This document shows positions 34,480 to 47,044 of a stretch of DNA of 64,000 bases, one piece after another. Position 1 is the first letter of the stretch, and every line of letters begins with the position of its first letter. The notes beneath the pieces were generated by a model. That model was not told where the DNA came from, made no database searches, and saw only the letters and a list, made by a program, of their open reading frames with translations. The position numbers and the translations under genes were made by a program. This stretch comes from Cloeon dipterum (taxonomy: Eukaryota; Arthropoda; Insecta; Ephemeroptera; Baetidae), in the NCBI RefSeq assembly GCF_949628265.1, contig NC_088788.1:2356001-2420000 (forward strand). The letters are read 5' to 3'.

Positions 34480-35616
34480 TGTGGTAACCTTTCTCTCTGT
34501 AACACCACGAAAAATGTTATGCCTGGCTGTTTCCTGTAACTTACGGTCCACGCAGAGCCGGGAGGGCTGTCCGACATGCCTCCGCCGCCGACGCCGCCGC
34601 GCCGATACTTCTCTATTTAACACTCAATCTGCTGCTGGACCAAGCCATTCTTAAAAGCCTCTCCTCAATATTACGAATTCTGCCTCGCTTATTATTATAT
34701 TATTATATTTGCTCCCCTTGAATTATGCTTCTAACACTAAACTCACTGTCCTTAAACTGTGATCCACTGAACTATATTATTCAACTAGGCTGATTAATAA
34801 TGCCAACAATCGGTCATAATTATTACCAACTCGGCTGCTCATGCACGGCAGCGAGTTGGAATAATTATGAGACTTTAGAAATATTAATTGCCTCACTGCT
34901 CGTGAGCAGTCCGAAATCCTTAGAATAAAATATCTGCGTCTTGCTGGCCTGGCAAGAGCGCGCGACTAAATATTCTCAGCAACTTCTAATCTCAAATAAA
35001 TAGTCCAGTTTCTCCAAAATTAGCAAAAACTATGAAAATTGCAAACTGATTGATAAATTAATCTCCTCTATATTAATTACATTATTATCTTTGGATTCTC
35101 TGTATTTTATCACATGGAAAAGTAGAAATTATACACCGCCATTTAACTGCTGTCTAACAATAATTTATGATGTGGTTTTATTGGAACGTAAGTGACACTA
35201 ACAATGATAAAAAGGCTTTCAATCGCGATATTGGCCATATTTTCCGTTACGTTAACTATTAAAACGCAGACGAGACTTTGACAAAATGCTTACTTATTAC
35301 TGTGGCTGGCTGGCGCGTACGCTACGTGTTGCTCGGTAGAGGTCGGAAAACCATCTCAGAGGATGCCCAAATGCAGCCTCTCCGATAACTCGGGGGAGGG
35401 TGCATTTGGCTGCCAGTTTACGCGTCAGCCAGTGGTTGGTTCAGACAAATCGTGCGCTGAGGGCGCGAAAATCACGTTAACCTTAAACAGTGCTCGTCTT
35501 ATACGCGTCCAAAATAAATGCCAATTCTGTAAAATATACGGTGCTCTTGACTGTCGGTATTGGCGCCTGGTCATGGCGCCTCTAAGGTCAATAACAGGCC
35601 AAAGAGTGTCACAACA
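34480..35616. mobile_element. Second LTR at a rearrangement junction
   Basis: A 1,137-base element with TGTGG start and CACAACA end, a diverged relative of the solo LTR at 13596-14629. Shared stretches include taacttac...gggagg near the start, then gctcggtagaggtcgg and aacagtgctcg near the end. Its flanks do not match (tacag on the left, tcttt on the right), so there is no target duplication. The left flank is lectin sequence and the right flank is the last intron of cullin D. That arrangement fits ectopic recombination between LTR copies. Confidence 0.65.
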
Positions 35617-35645
35617 TCTTTACATCGCCTGAAAATAAATTCCCT

Positions 35646-37568
35646 TCACCGCACCTTCAAATTGGGGTCATCCATTTCAAGATTCTCCGGAAAGTTGAGC
35701 TTTTTGAAGATTAATTTTAGGTCCGATGCTTTTAAATCAGATTCTGCAACTGAATTTTCTGAACTGCACAACTCCTTCATGCATTTCACCAACTGCAAAC
35801 CAATTTGATCGCCTTGTTTAGTAAAAAAAAGAAAAATTAATTGGTAGCTGTACCATCCTGGTGCCGTCGCAGCGATCTTCTCGTTCGTTGTACTCCAGGA
35901 CTTTCTCCAGCTCACCAATGCAAAAAGAGTTGTGGGAAAATAGCTCATCTATCAGCGCATTGTACTTTCTGTAAATGCTCAGCAAGTTTGCCTCGAACTC
36001 CTTTGGGAAAAAGATTTATTGAATTATTATAATGTGTAGGTGTGGCGCTGCGTGAATCAGTTAACGAAAGTTAGGTTTGAGCTCCATCCAATTGTTCGCA
36101 TACATCAGAGAACGTTTTGAATGTGGTTTATAAATTTACCTCCATGTTCAAGAAGGATGAATTCAAAGCCTCATTTAGCACCGTGATTCGCAAGATCGCC
36201 GACAGACGTTCGAATCTGTTGCTTTCAGCAGGAAGCAGCTGAAGGATTGTGTACAGGTTTTCCAACTCGTCCTTACGATTTTGCTTGAGCATCTGCTGGC
36301 ATTCCATCATCATCTCATCAATGCGCTCCAAGCAGCTAGCTTTCTCGATGAAGATTTTTTTCATCTTGCCAATGGATCTGCCAAATTAATTTTATTTTTA
36401 TGGCATATTTGATTTTTATTGGACCGTAAAACTTATATTTATTAAAAAATGTGCAAATTTTAACGATTTCTGTTCTGTTCTGCATAGAATGATTTAGAAG
36501 TACCTCTCAGGGAGAAATATTTTGCACCGCGTGACTTCTTTTTCAATCATCTGCACAACTTTTTCGATGAACTCAGCCGCGTTCAATCCTTGGAACCATT
36601 CACTTGTCTTTGATTCGTAAAGCTCTCCCAGTTTCTCAAAGAACGTCTCCAAGAGCTAGAAATTTAATTATAATTTTATAAGCGTTTATCTCATTTTATT
36701 TAGTTAGGAATTTACGTCATCTGCATTAACTTGCTCAAAGGATTGCACAATTTCATGCACTTTGGTCACTTCATTTTCTTCTTTTTCGATAGCATTCCAC
36801 AGCAAACTCGTGATTTCGATACATATTGGCTCCAGCATGTGTTTCTTCCACGCCAAATTTGCTGCGCATAACATATTTCCGTAAATTTCAAACTAAATTT
36901 AAAAATACAAAATTTACTCATATCCTCAAGATTAGGAAATTTCTTTTTCAAGCCGGAATCGCGGATGAATGATTGGGAATTGACGTTGCTCTCTTTTAAA
37001 ATCCAATTGTTGTAATGTCTGCGCAAAACAAGAATAAAGGAATTAAAATGTGAATCTCAAATCCACAAAGGACTGTTCTTACAAGAAGAGCATCTGGAGG
37101 TTGTTGCTGTCCATCTTGTAATCTCTCCAGGCAGCACAGTAATTTTCTAGTAGATTTTCGTGGGCCAGTTTCTGCTTAATCCCCTTCACGTGGTCAGTAA
37201 TGATCGATTCGATCATTGGGCGAAACTTTTCACCGAGTATTTCGAATGCACCATTGTTGCTTAGATCAAATACGGAGCTGTGAATTTTAATTAAGAGATA
37301 TTTTAAAATTTATACACAGAATCAAAACTTACCAAATTGCCTCTCTCCAGCTGGATAGATCTAGCTTTCTACGATCCTTCAATATTGTACGGGCAACACT
37401 CTCAATATTCCTCCAGCATTCACTGACATTAAAGTCTTTTTCACTATAGTCATGGTTTTTTATTTAATTAGAAATTTGAAACAAATAATCTCTCTAATTA
37501 TATGTTCAATTTACTCACCACTTCAGGGTTTGATATGCGCTTTTTATTTTTTCCATGTTGGATTCCAT
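35646..37568 (-). CDS. Truncated cullin-like protein, copy D (last exon lost)
   Basis: Exons 1 to 9 match the other copies and are open, with the 238-base exon at 36140-36377. Exon 5 has an in-frame 3-base deletion (Asp of HARLW-side CATGCACGAC lost). The tenth exon is missing because the LTR junction lies 30 bases past the exon-9 donor. If unspliced, translation ends at TGA (35646-35648) two codons after DPNLK, giving about 430 residues. Cullin repeat motifs are present as in copy A, and the linker reads NSVAESDLKASDLK. It may still be expressed with a shortened tail, or use a cryptic acceptor in the LTR. Confidence 0.75.
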
Positions 37569-37619
37569 TTCGTTCTGGAAATATTTAGGAGGAGCAATCT
37601 ATATTTTAAATTATCTCTA

Positions 37620-40440
37620 ATAGAAATTATTGATCAATCAGATGAATAGAAAAACTTCAATTCAATAGACTAAACAGCAGCAGTAGCAACGGCCCATTAA
37701 ATTGCTACGGTAAATCCAGAGTAAGAATATTTTATAGAAGACGAGGACTAAGAAATAACCCGGGCCACGCGGAAAACCAAGTTAGCGACGCAGAGGCAGA
37801 GAGTGAGAGCGCGCGGCAACCCGACCCGACTGACGAGGGACGAACTGTTTGTATTTGTAAGCAAGAAGAAACGCCGAGAAGCCGCGATCTCCCCTGGGAT
37901 TCCTCCACTTCCACTCCCTCCCCCTGCCAGTCCGCTCCCGAACTTTGCTGCAACCGTGTCCCTAAAAAAAAAGATAAATGAAGCAAGAAAAGGAAGGATA
38001 AGAATTGTCTGAACGAAATTTAAATGCATTAAAAAAATTGAAAAGAACAGTTCCCTCATGAGATAATTATTAATCAACTTCCCACCTCTCTTTTAACAAC
38101 TATTATGTTCATTTTGAATTAAATTGTCAGGATAAGGCATTATTTTATGGATCAAAAGAACCCTAATAAAGATTAATATCATAACAACAGGGGTGGAAAA
38201 TGGACGGGTCGTTGACCTGGCCTGAATGCTCGCTCGCAGGTGTTCTCTCAATTGAATTTCTAGTATTTCTACGCGGCCGATTCAAAAAATAAATAATTTT
38301 TATTTTTCGATGCGAGAGAAGCTCTCCTTTAATCTAGGGAACTGTTGTTGGCTTTTTGAAGCATGAAAATGCTCGTTTGCATTCAATTGTAGGTAAAATC
38401 ATTTATAAATTTATTGAAGCATCCAGTTTTTGCCCAACAATCTGTCGCAACAGTTCGTTTAAATATTTAAATTACGAAATGAGCCTTTATTTTTATTCTT
38501 GTCGCAGTGACCAGCTTATTTTTCCGCTTAAAATACAGAGCGCATATTCTTAAAACCATCCTTGCGCGGTTTACGTTGTTGCTCCCAGATCAAATCCCCT
38601 TCCTCCCATTTTATGCCTCTTATTTTTGCTTTTTCTTCTCTTACGATGCCACCACGCACCACGCCGAAAAGTCCTGCACTTTTACAATCTAAAATATGTT
38701 TTTACCCGGATGGAATGTGCCTCGCGCTCTCTGAATTTTACGAAGACCCAATATTCTTGGTCTTTACAATCTGCTAACAATAGATTCAAAGACACCCCAC
38801 CTGCCACCCTCGATGTCACAAGCAAACAATTGCAGGCATCTCGCCTATTGTGCTGCGCTGGCTTGCACAACATAATATTACGTGGCTCGATTTCTCCTCG
38901 CCTTCACGCCGCTCTGTAAAGTGCTCAAAAACGCATTTTGAACTTAACTTTCCTCGCACGCAGTGACCAGATTATTAATTCACCGCTTAATTACTCTAGC
39001 CTTTTTCTATTTTATACCCAATTAACATAATTCTTGCGCTTCTGCGTTCAAATTAAAAAATTGATTAAACCAAACACGACGGCCTAATAAGTGCCGGAAA
39101 ACTATTTCAAGTTCAAAGACACACGAAATGATCCCTCGCCGAATCCTTGTTTGAACTTAAGTGCATTTTGAAACTTAAAAATAGAAATATTACCACAACG
39201 AACAGTGTCGACACAAAGGCCCGGCCGTTCAGAAAATATCTGACAATCAGTGGAGAGGCGAGTAGCCGCGGCGAGAGATATGCTCGTTGCTTCGCCTGAA
39301 AAACAACACTGACAAGAAGGTGAAAAGAGCGAGGCACGCACGATTTCCAGATTTCCACATTCGCCGCGCGCGCCCTCAGTGGGGGTTTTTCTCTCCCCTT
39401 CGTTTTCAATTGACACAACAACAGGGGCTGGAAAGACCTGGCCTGGATGCATGCAGCAGGTGTTCTCATAATTACAATTCTTTTAATATATATTGAGTTA
39501 TTTTTCGTCATGCGAGAGAAGCTGGAAGGAATTGTGAGCTGAACTTTTGTGGAAATAACGCTTAATAATAATAATTTTATTCCAAAGAAGAATATTTACT
39601 CAACAATCGTGTTAATTACACAATTTATGATAAAGTTTGACTCACAACAGTGGGCCTTTTCAGCTTGTCACAACAGTTGCCAGCTTAACATATTACCGCA
39701 TAATTACGCCAGCATATTTATTTCTGTGCTTTTGACTTTCAGAAAAAAATTATTGAAATAATGAGTACAATTACAAAATCGATTAATTTACGTATGAAAT
39801 ATGTTTGAAAATTCAATCCACTTTATTCGAGAATTAAATTTTCATGCTGGAGATTAAGGAATAAACTTTTGATTCACTAAATGAAGAATATCTGGGTGCG
39901 CAATAAATTTCAACTTCAAAACATTGCTGATTTTCAAAATATATTGAGCTGATCAGTGAAAATACAAATTAAATATAAGGAAAAAATTCTTCTTGAATGA
40001 ATATCGCCGACTGCGCAAACTGCTTCGCAAAAAGAGATTTGAACGCGTGGTGCGTACACAGCTGAAAGGGGTATAATAATTGGACCAGGGCTGGCTTGTT
40101 GGATTTTTTTAAAAGCAAATATATACTATCACTATCAGTATACTGATTAATAAAAAACTTGTTTTGCGGTTTAATTTTCACGAAGCAATTTAATAGATGA
40201 CCAATTTACACAAGATAAAAATATTAAGAGTTATATATTGCAAAGATACAATTATTTATTTTCAAATTATTTTATTTCACCATCGTTCAGGAGTGTCTTT
40301 GTGTTAACGTCATATGGCATACACAAAAACAAACAACTAGCTGTTATTAGACACAGCTATTTTTTATTATTTTTTGGCAAGCAAAAAAACACCATTACCA
40401 AACACAAAATCAATCTCACATATATGAGAAAAATTTATTA
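37620..40440. repeat. Duplicated noncoding block of unit D
   Basis: Closest counterpart of the unit A block: it extends through 39490-40440, matching 7060-7990, and continues into lectin gene L2 as A continues into L1. It lacks the 5530-5800 segment of A. It carries the GC-rich island at 37750-37960. Confidence 0.65.
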
Positions 40441-40503
40441 AATCCAAATATTTTGAAAATGTTTTCTACGATTGGAATAATTTAATCAAAATTCAGATTC
40501 CCT

Positions 40504-43500
40504 CTAATAGGGAAGAGGGCCACATAATACTCGGTTAGCACCGTTTTCTCTTTGACCTATTCCTAATCCGGCTCCCGACAAGTAAATTTGAGTTGAGTTA
40601 AACAGCTGGTTGCGATAGTTGCCTGTATTATCTGCAAGATTTGTTCCAGCTCAAAATTGATAAACGAAATGACAACAGAATATATTTTACCTTGCCAGCT
40701 TTGCAAAAAAGCGTTTAAATCCGCTAAGCTTTCGAAAATGGCAAGGTGGCTGCCAAGTTTGCAGCAGTAGTCGGCTTCTACTTGAGCGTCAGTCTAAATT
40801 TAGAAAAATATTATTATTTTGTTACATTTATTTACTGTTTGAATTACTTACACTGTAGGGGACATATTTTAAAAAGTATTTTTTGCCAGTCGAGGTTGTC
40901 ATAACGTCTCCCCCTAATGCTGAAATAAAAGTTTCATCTTTTCACTCATATTTAGCTGTGAGCTTGAATTTAGATAATATTTTTAATACAATCACCATAA
41001 TTATAAGATATTTAGTAATACAAAATGAATTTATGTATGTTAATTAATATATTTAGGGAACTCTCCTTTATAATATTTCCATTAAAATAATATCTAAAAT
41101 TTTAAAATACTTTATATTTCTATTATCTCAATATTTAACTACTTAGAATTATGTCTGAAAAGGGTGAAAAGTAAATTGATCATTCATTACATGAATCCGA
41201 GTTTTTAAGTTCATCAATGTTTGCTTGCTGCAAAAGAACAACATTAGTCAATCTTGCTAAAAATTAGTTTATAATTTGCAGAATTACATTTGGTACGCAA
41301 CTTGCTGCTGGATACAGAGGACACACTCTCCCGCCGGTTTTAATTCCCCCTGTGGCAGTTACTGAAACCTGGCCAGTACAAAGTTAAAAGATATAATTCA
41401 GTATGAAGATAGTTTTAAAAAGGTCACAGTGGCGTCTCCTTTGTTGGCAGTGACGAGTCCGATTGTCAGGTCTGGAGCATTTTTCTTGCCACACCCGAAC
41501 ACCTGGGCCGTCGTGTTGCATTCGTCAGTGGACTCTGCCAAAAATTTTGCGCTTCAATTATGTTAATGGCATAGAAAAGCTTTTACGGAAGGAAGCGCAG
41601 GAATCAAAGTTTTGAAAGCCATTCTGCATGGCCTGCGGGTCGTCGGCCGTCAAGTCCTCCAAGTTGCGCAAAATTTGATCCGTCACCAGAGACCCGGTTT
41701 TTATCTATGTTCGCATTTAATTTGCTATTTAAAAGTGATCACAAGAAATATATTTACCACGTTCCCTTTTTTTCCGCAGCACCGCAGATAACACTGTGAA
41801 GCAATTTTACACAAGATTTTAAAAATGACTCCAATTAATTTGCAGAGTCTCACTTTGAGATTTCGTCTTTGGTTGACGACGTCGCCGCTTGGATTCATGA
41901 TTATATCAATCACTTCACTGTCTGTCACACCCCAAATTTCCTTGCAAGTACGTTCGATTTGCATTGATTTATTGCCCGGTTGCAAGACCTGAAAGACACA
42001 TAATACAAACAAAGGCGTGTTGGAATGAAAAAATGGAAATAAAATAATACCTCGCAAAGAAACGGCTTTTGCTCGGTACAAGAGGCAGCGCCCAAGTAAG
42101 TCTCACTCAAAGTCGAATTTGACAAATTGATGAAAATGCACTGATCAGCACTCTCCGAGGGCATTTTCCCGTTTTTCCAGTTGGCTAGTTCTTCCTTGTT
42201 CAATTTTTCGTTCTCTGAACACCAGAAATGAGCGCCTGAACAACCTCGATTTGTGCCAGATGTCCAAAACTCCCTTCCACATTGATCAGGGTAGACTGAT
42301 AAGAGTTTATAAAAGTTTGCAGTTGATAATGGTTGGAATTATCATAATTCTACCCGCTTTGGGATATTTCGCCACCATATTCGTAAGACAATTCAATTCC
42401 TCAAGAGCCTCAATCGAGGCCAATTTCATTCCAACGGAGCAGCAATATTTCCATGCGCCCAACCAATCCAGCTAAACAATATCAATTTTAAAATAAATAA
42501 TTTAAATTTTAAATTAAAACCCACAGTTGCAGTTGAAAACAGATAATCCTTTCCACAACCGGCATTCCACTGGCCGTGAACAAATAGATCTGAAAGAGAC
42601 GAAACTCTTTCTAATTTTCACTCAAATTTAGGCACAAATCACTAACCGGTTAATGATCCGTCTTTGAAAATCAATTCCTAGGACGTTTGAAATAAATTGT
42701 TAAAAAATATGGCCTAACGAGAAAAAACAGATCTTGCATTTTCACTACACTCCACTGGACAGTTTGGCTTGATGCATTTAGACGCCATCAACGCGTCACC
42801 CTTAAAACACCGATGCTCTCAACAAATTCACACACATAAAAAATTCCTTCCACCTGGCAAGCCATGACGTATTTATGGCCGCAGTTCCGGTCCGACAAAA
42901 GTATTCCGCTCGAATTTTTCGTCACTTGCAAATGCAGGCACAACTCATCGGGCTGGGCATTGTCTGGTTGCCCTTGTGCCCAGGAAAGCGAGTCGGGAAG
43001 GTTGACGGCTCTTGGGCACCAGGCCCACCTTCCCCAGGTGCCCATTGCGCGTCCCGCCGTCCAATAATTCCAGTTTAGCGTCCAGTTCGCTTTAGTTGTG
43101 CTGCTCAAACACTCGAAATCGGACGCCCAGCTAAACGATATCGGGTGCATGCCCAAACTGCAACAGAAGTCCCAATTCTGCTGCCAAGTGCCCTTTGAGG
43201 ATTTATAAATGATTTATTATTTTTGCAAAAATACTTTTAATACTGACAAGCTTGCCCGAGAAAAGGTACAATTTGTCGCAGGTGCGCGTCCACTTCCCAT
43301 GCTTTTCTCCATCTGAATATAAATCACTTTTTTGCAAAAAAAAACTTGATTTCAAGATTAATAATTTTTTTTCAATTTCAATAACTCCCAAAAGTTATTC
43401 GCTTTCATTAATTTTCTGGGGAGTAGCCATAGCAAATCAATTAAAAAAATTCACCATAAGTAAATGAATTATTTAAATTAAAATTAGAATTCTGTAGTGA

Positions 43501-44248
43501 TTCACGTTTTACCCTTAACATTCCCATTTGCGTCGAACAATGTGCTCTATACATTTGAATATAGAAATAAATGGACGTGTCAAAATTAATGCGAAACATA
43601 CGTCTTTGTTGCACTTAAGAGGGAGGCAAGAATCATGAAAATCATCTTTTACAGAGGGGGTTGTATCTGATTTAGAGAAGGCCGTATTCGAATCGAACTC
43701 AGAGATGATCGTATTTTCATAATTGGTGTGCTCTAAAGCACTGCTGAAATCGGTTGCTTCAGTTATTGTTTGAAAAAGACCTCTGAAAATCAAAACAATA
43801 TTAAATAGTTTGCTTCATGTCGCTAATTCAAACGGTATTCATACGGAGTTTTGGATGTTTCAAGGTGAGTGGTGTTCGTTTCCAAATCACTCGAACGTCG
43901 CGTTGGTTTACGCGTAAAAGATGCCGAACATTTTGCACCTCCACAACACTTGATTATATAAGTACGTCTCGAGTGCTTCAGGTTTTCTAAACATTATACA
44001 AGTTTGTATGTCAAAACCAAAACCCTTTTTTTAGAAGAAAACCCGACCTTTTGGATTTAAACGTTTCCATAATTGAGGACTTCTACCGCCGCAAAGAACG
44101 AACTAAATTTTTCAAATTTGTTTGTAGACCACAACACAACGAATATTTACATCTTTTTCCATAAATTAATTGTATTAATCAAAAGGCTCACCTGATGCTT
44201 GACAATTATTAGCACTGATATGATGGTTGAAAGCACCAAAATCCTCAT
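40504..44248 (-). CDS. L2: lectin-OBP fusion with in-frame deletions (no first CTLD, shortened last CTLD)
   Basis: Signal exon 44192-44248 (MRILVLSTIISVLIIVKHQ). Exon 3 is fused directly to exon 9 near 43650, giving ...SDTTPSVKDDFHDSCLPLKCNKD. The Thr-rich exon and the whole first lectin module are gone, but the frame is kept. Lectin module 2 (main exon 42854-43192, exactly 339 bases as in the other copies) has the GQPDN pattern. Module 3 lies at about 42050-42595. The OBP block at 41428-41988 has all six cysteines. In the last exon about 38 codons (the GPTFDNGDGTDSWC core) are deleted, again in frame (AGTNLADNTGNYRNQL), and the gene still ends GPLPY. Splice sites are intact. It is either a functional short isoform-like paralogue or an early pseudogene. 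Confidence 0.8.
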
Positions 44249-44370
44249 TTTGACTTCTATGTTGTCAACGAGCTGTCGATAAATCAGAATTTGGCTTCAG
44301 CCTGAAGTGTGAAACTCCGAACTTCCTGCTACATGTGTGACGAACTACTGATGTCATACAGATTTCTCGA
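44249..44370 (-). promoter_or_regulatory. Promoter region of L2
   Basis: Shares the lectin upstream pattern (minus strand GACATCAGTAGTTCGTCACACATG then GCAGGAAGTTC and CTTCACACTTCAGG). The CATATA run of L1 is shortened to CACATGTAG here, so the core promoter may be weaker. Confidence 0.35.
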
Positions 44371-46163
44371 AAAATTTGGGACCAAAAATTGACGTTGGAA
44401 TGTTCCTATTAAAAATGTTAAAAATCATCACTACACATACAGAATATTATTGTTTTGTTGCAACACACGTAATTTTAACCGCGAATTTTTTCCCACTACT
44501 TTTCCTAATGCGTAATAATATATCCCCTATAAATTTATCAAAGGCAAGATTAAGCGAATGGAACGAAATGATTTCGCAAGTGACAGGATGGGGACAAACA
44601 TGGCGGAGCTGGCGTTGGCGCATCATTATTTTTTTTTATTAGTGATCGATCGAATAAAAGGAATTTTGTCGAAAACTGGCACCTGGCACGCGAAAACGTA
44701 AATAATGTTGGTGCACTACTTTTTGTCAGTGGTAACGACGCTTGCGTTGATGTTGAGGTGCATGCAATTTTCAGACTTGCTCAGGATGTCTGGCTGACCT
44801 TGCTCCCAGTTCGCGGCCGGCAAGCTGGTCCGCAAACCAGACGTCCGGTAGTTGGATCCGTATTTCCACAATATTATCATGGATTAAATTTTGATTTTAC
44901 CCTATTTTCAAGTCTCCTCCTCTCTACTGCCTTACAATATTGAGGTATGCACCACGTTTGGCTGAAATGTGAAGCAGGTTGCATACCTTAAATGAAGCGC
45001 GAATTCCTCTTGCGCATGTCAGCTTTTGCTCCCCTTCCGTCGCAGAAACGATTGTTGTGCTGCCGTTGTTGTTCCTCTGTTGCAACTACTGGTTAATTTG
45101 TTTGTTAAGACTGAGCAAAGGGGCGCAGGGACGGGGAAAAGAATTGCCGCTTTTTATTATGTCGCGTGCCAGGTCGAGATTGCTCTACGGCGTTGAATAA
45201 AACATCGCAAGTGCACGCTTCTTGAGTCTGGAGATGTTACCACTTTCTCCCTTTCGTTGAGAACATTTATTTTAAATGCCTTTTCTTTTTCATAAATTCC
45301 TAAAATAAATCATCAGTATATATCATTAAGCGTTAAAAAATATTCATAACATAATTAGAAAAATTATTTTTAAATGTTACACGACCTAATTATATTTTTA
45401 CCCTTATTTAATATAGAATTATGATTGATATATTTTATTTACGTACGATTTCAACCATAGGAAACAATTTATTTGAATCTAAAAATTTATGGGCTTTAAA
45501 CGAATTTTAGATGATTATTGACAGATAAAAAGATTTTGGAAAATTTTTAGTTTGGATTAAATGGCTTTAAATCGTATGATTCGTGTTGATTGGATGGTTC
45601 CGCAACGATATTGAAAGCTCAGGAAATTATAGTATTAAATTCATCTTATTCAAATTCGAACAGAGAATGTAAACTGCGCATACATCCATCAAAAATTTTT
45701 CTTTCTACTAAATTTGGACAGTTTATTTTTATAAATTCCTAAAAAAACAATAAGAAGTATATTTCATTAAACGCAAAATATTTTTTATAAATTAATTTAA
45801 TTTAATTGGAAAATTGTATTAAACGTTACGACTTTGCGATAGCAATTAGTTTACATCAGGATGAATATTAAAAACTAATATTGCTTAAAAATGTTTTTAT
45901 TTTCACTAATATTAAAATAAATTTTTGGTCTAGAATTTTGTCCTGGGTCATTCATGGAATTGGAGGCAAAAGGCATTATTTTGATCCACAGAAGCATGCG
46001 TTAAATTCATAAAATTCGTCGCTGCAGAGAGAAGTAACAGCGTACATAAAGAGGCATTTCAAACACGTCGGTTTCGTTGCCAACTCACATTATATAATAT
46101 ACATCGCCAAGCGGACGCGAGTAGACTCAGCTTTAGTGTTGCCGGTTTTCAAAAAACGTTGCG
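44371..46163. other. Gene-poor intergenic DNA
   Basis: A moderately GC-rich part (44560-45250) followed by strongly AT-rich DNA (45250-46000). No exon structure, repeat copy or RNA gene recognised. The last 150 bases presumably contain the promoter of the small gene that starts at 46164 (tatataatatac near 46091). Confidence 0.35.
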
Positions 46164-46576
46164 ATGGCAAATTTTGGTTTAGTTAATGCTGTTAATGTAG
46201 ATGAAGTCGACTTGAGCGTTGTCGCATACATTGAAAATATAAAAATAACGGGTAAGTATCGTGCTATTGTTATTATAAAAGTTAAAAAAAATCATGTTTG
46301 AATTCCAGGGCCGAATCAGGGAGAATTAATGAGGTTCGTTTCCTCAGTTTGTATCATGAATACAAAACCGTCAGCGGCAGTTGTGGCCAAAGCAATTGAC
46401 ATCTTAATACCCTCTGGCATTGAGGAATATAACTTTTATCACATTATGAAGTTATACCCTGCGCATTCCCAATTTGTACTGCAGGTAAATTATTAATAAT
46501 CGTTTCCGTTGCTACCTATATTTCATTCTAAAAACCCTCTTTTTAGGGATTTCGCCTATTTGCTTGTAAAGCATAA
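46164..46576 (+). CDS. Small three-exon gene of unknown function (97 residues)
   Basis: Exons 46164-46251, 46309-46484 and 46547-46576 are separated by introns of 57 and 62 bases with good GTAAG/TTCCAG and GTAAAT/TTTTAG sites, all in phase. It begins MANFGLVNAVNVDEVDLSVV and ends GFRLFACKA. The middle (MNTKPSAAVVAKAIDILIPS, then EEYNFYHIMKLYPAH) looks like short helices. No signal peptide or known motif is visible. A further open stretch follows at about 46657-46775 (MLYLKDVVEIDHYYFNLEY...). It could be the continuation if the third exon is spliced differently, or a decayed original C-terminus. It is the only plus-strand gene inside the lectin array. Confidence 0.5.
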
Positions 46577-46924
46577 AAAATGGCTCGACTTCTTTTGGTA
46601 AAAACCCTATGGAAAGACTCTCAAATCCTCGAGTGATGGACTGAAATCGGAAAAATGTTATATTTGAAGGATGTTGTTGAAATCGATCACTATTATTTCA
46701 ACCTTGAATACGTGATGAACATGTGCAAACATATGAAGAAAGTATCATCACTTAAAGTCATTATTAATCCTTGAATTAAATACATTTCTCTATCTGTCAA
46801 AGTGCAAAAGTTATGATTTCACAAATTATTTTTATTTTTATAATTATATTAATAGAGCGACATTTAAAATTTATGTTGAAACTTCGTGTTTTTCAAAAAT
46901 TAAAACATAATTATTAAGACACGG

Positions 46925-46945
46925 GGAATATTTATTAAAAAATAC
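46925..46945 (-). terminator. Poly(A) signal of L3
   Basis: On the minus strand, AATAAA occurs about 110 bases after the L3 stop codon (plus-strand tttatt at 46931-46936). The same signal is kept in the inverted copy near 34310. Confidence 0.5.
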
Positions 46946-47044
46946 ATTCAAACACAAAATTCATCACACATTTCGTAGAAAACTGTCTTAAATAAAAATA
47001 TTTCCCTCGATTGGATTAATTAGATCGAAATTAAGATACTCTAT

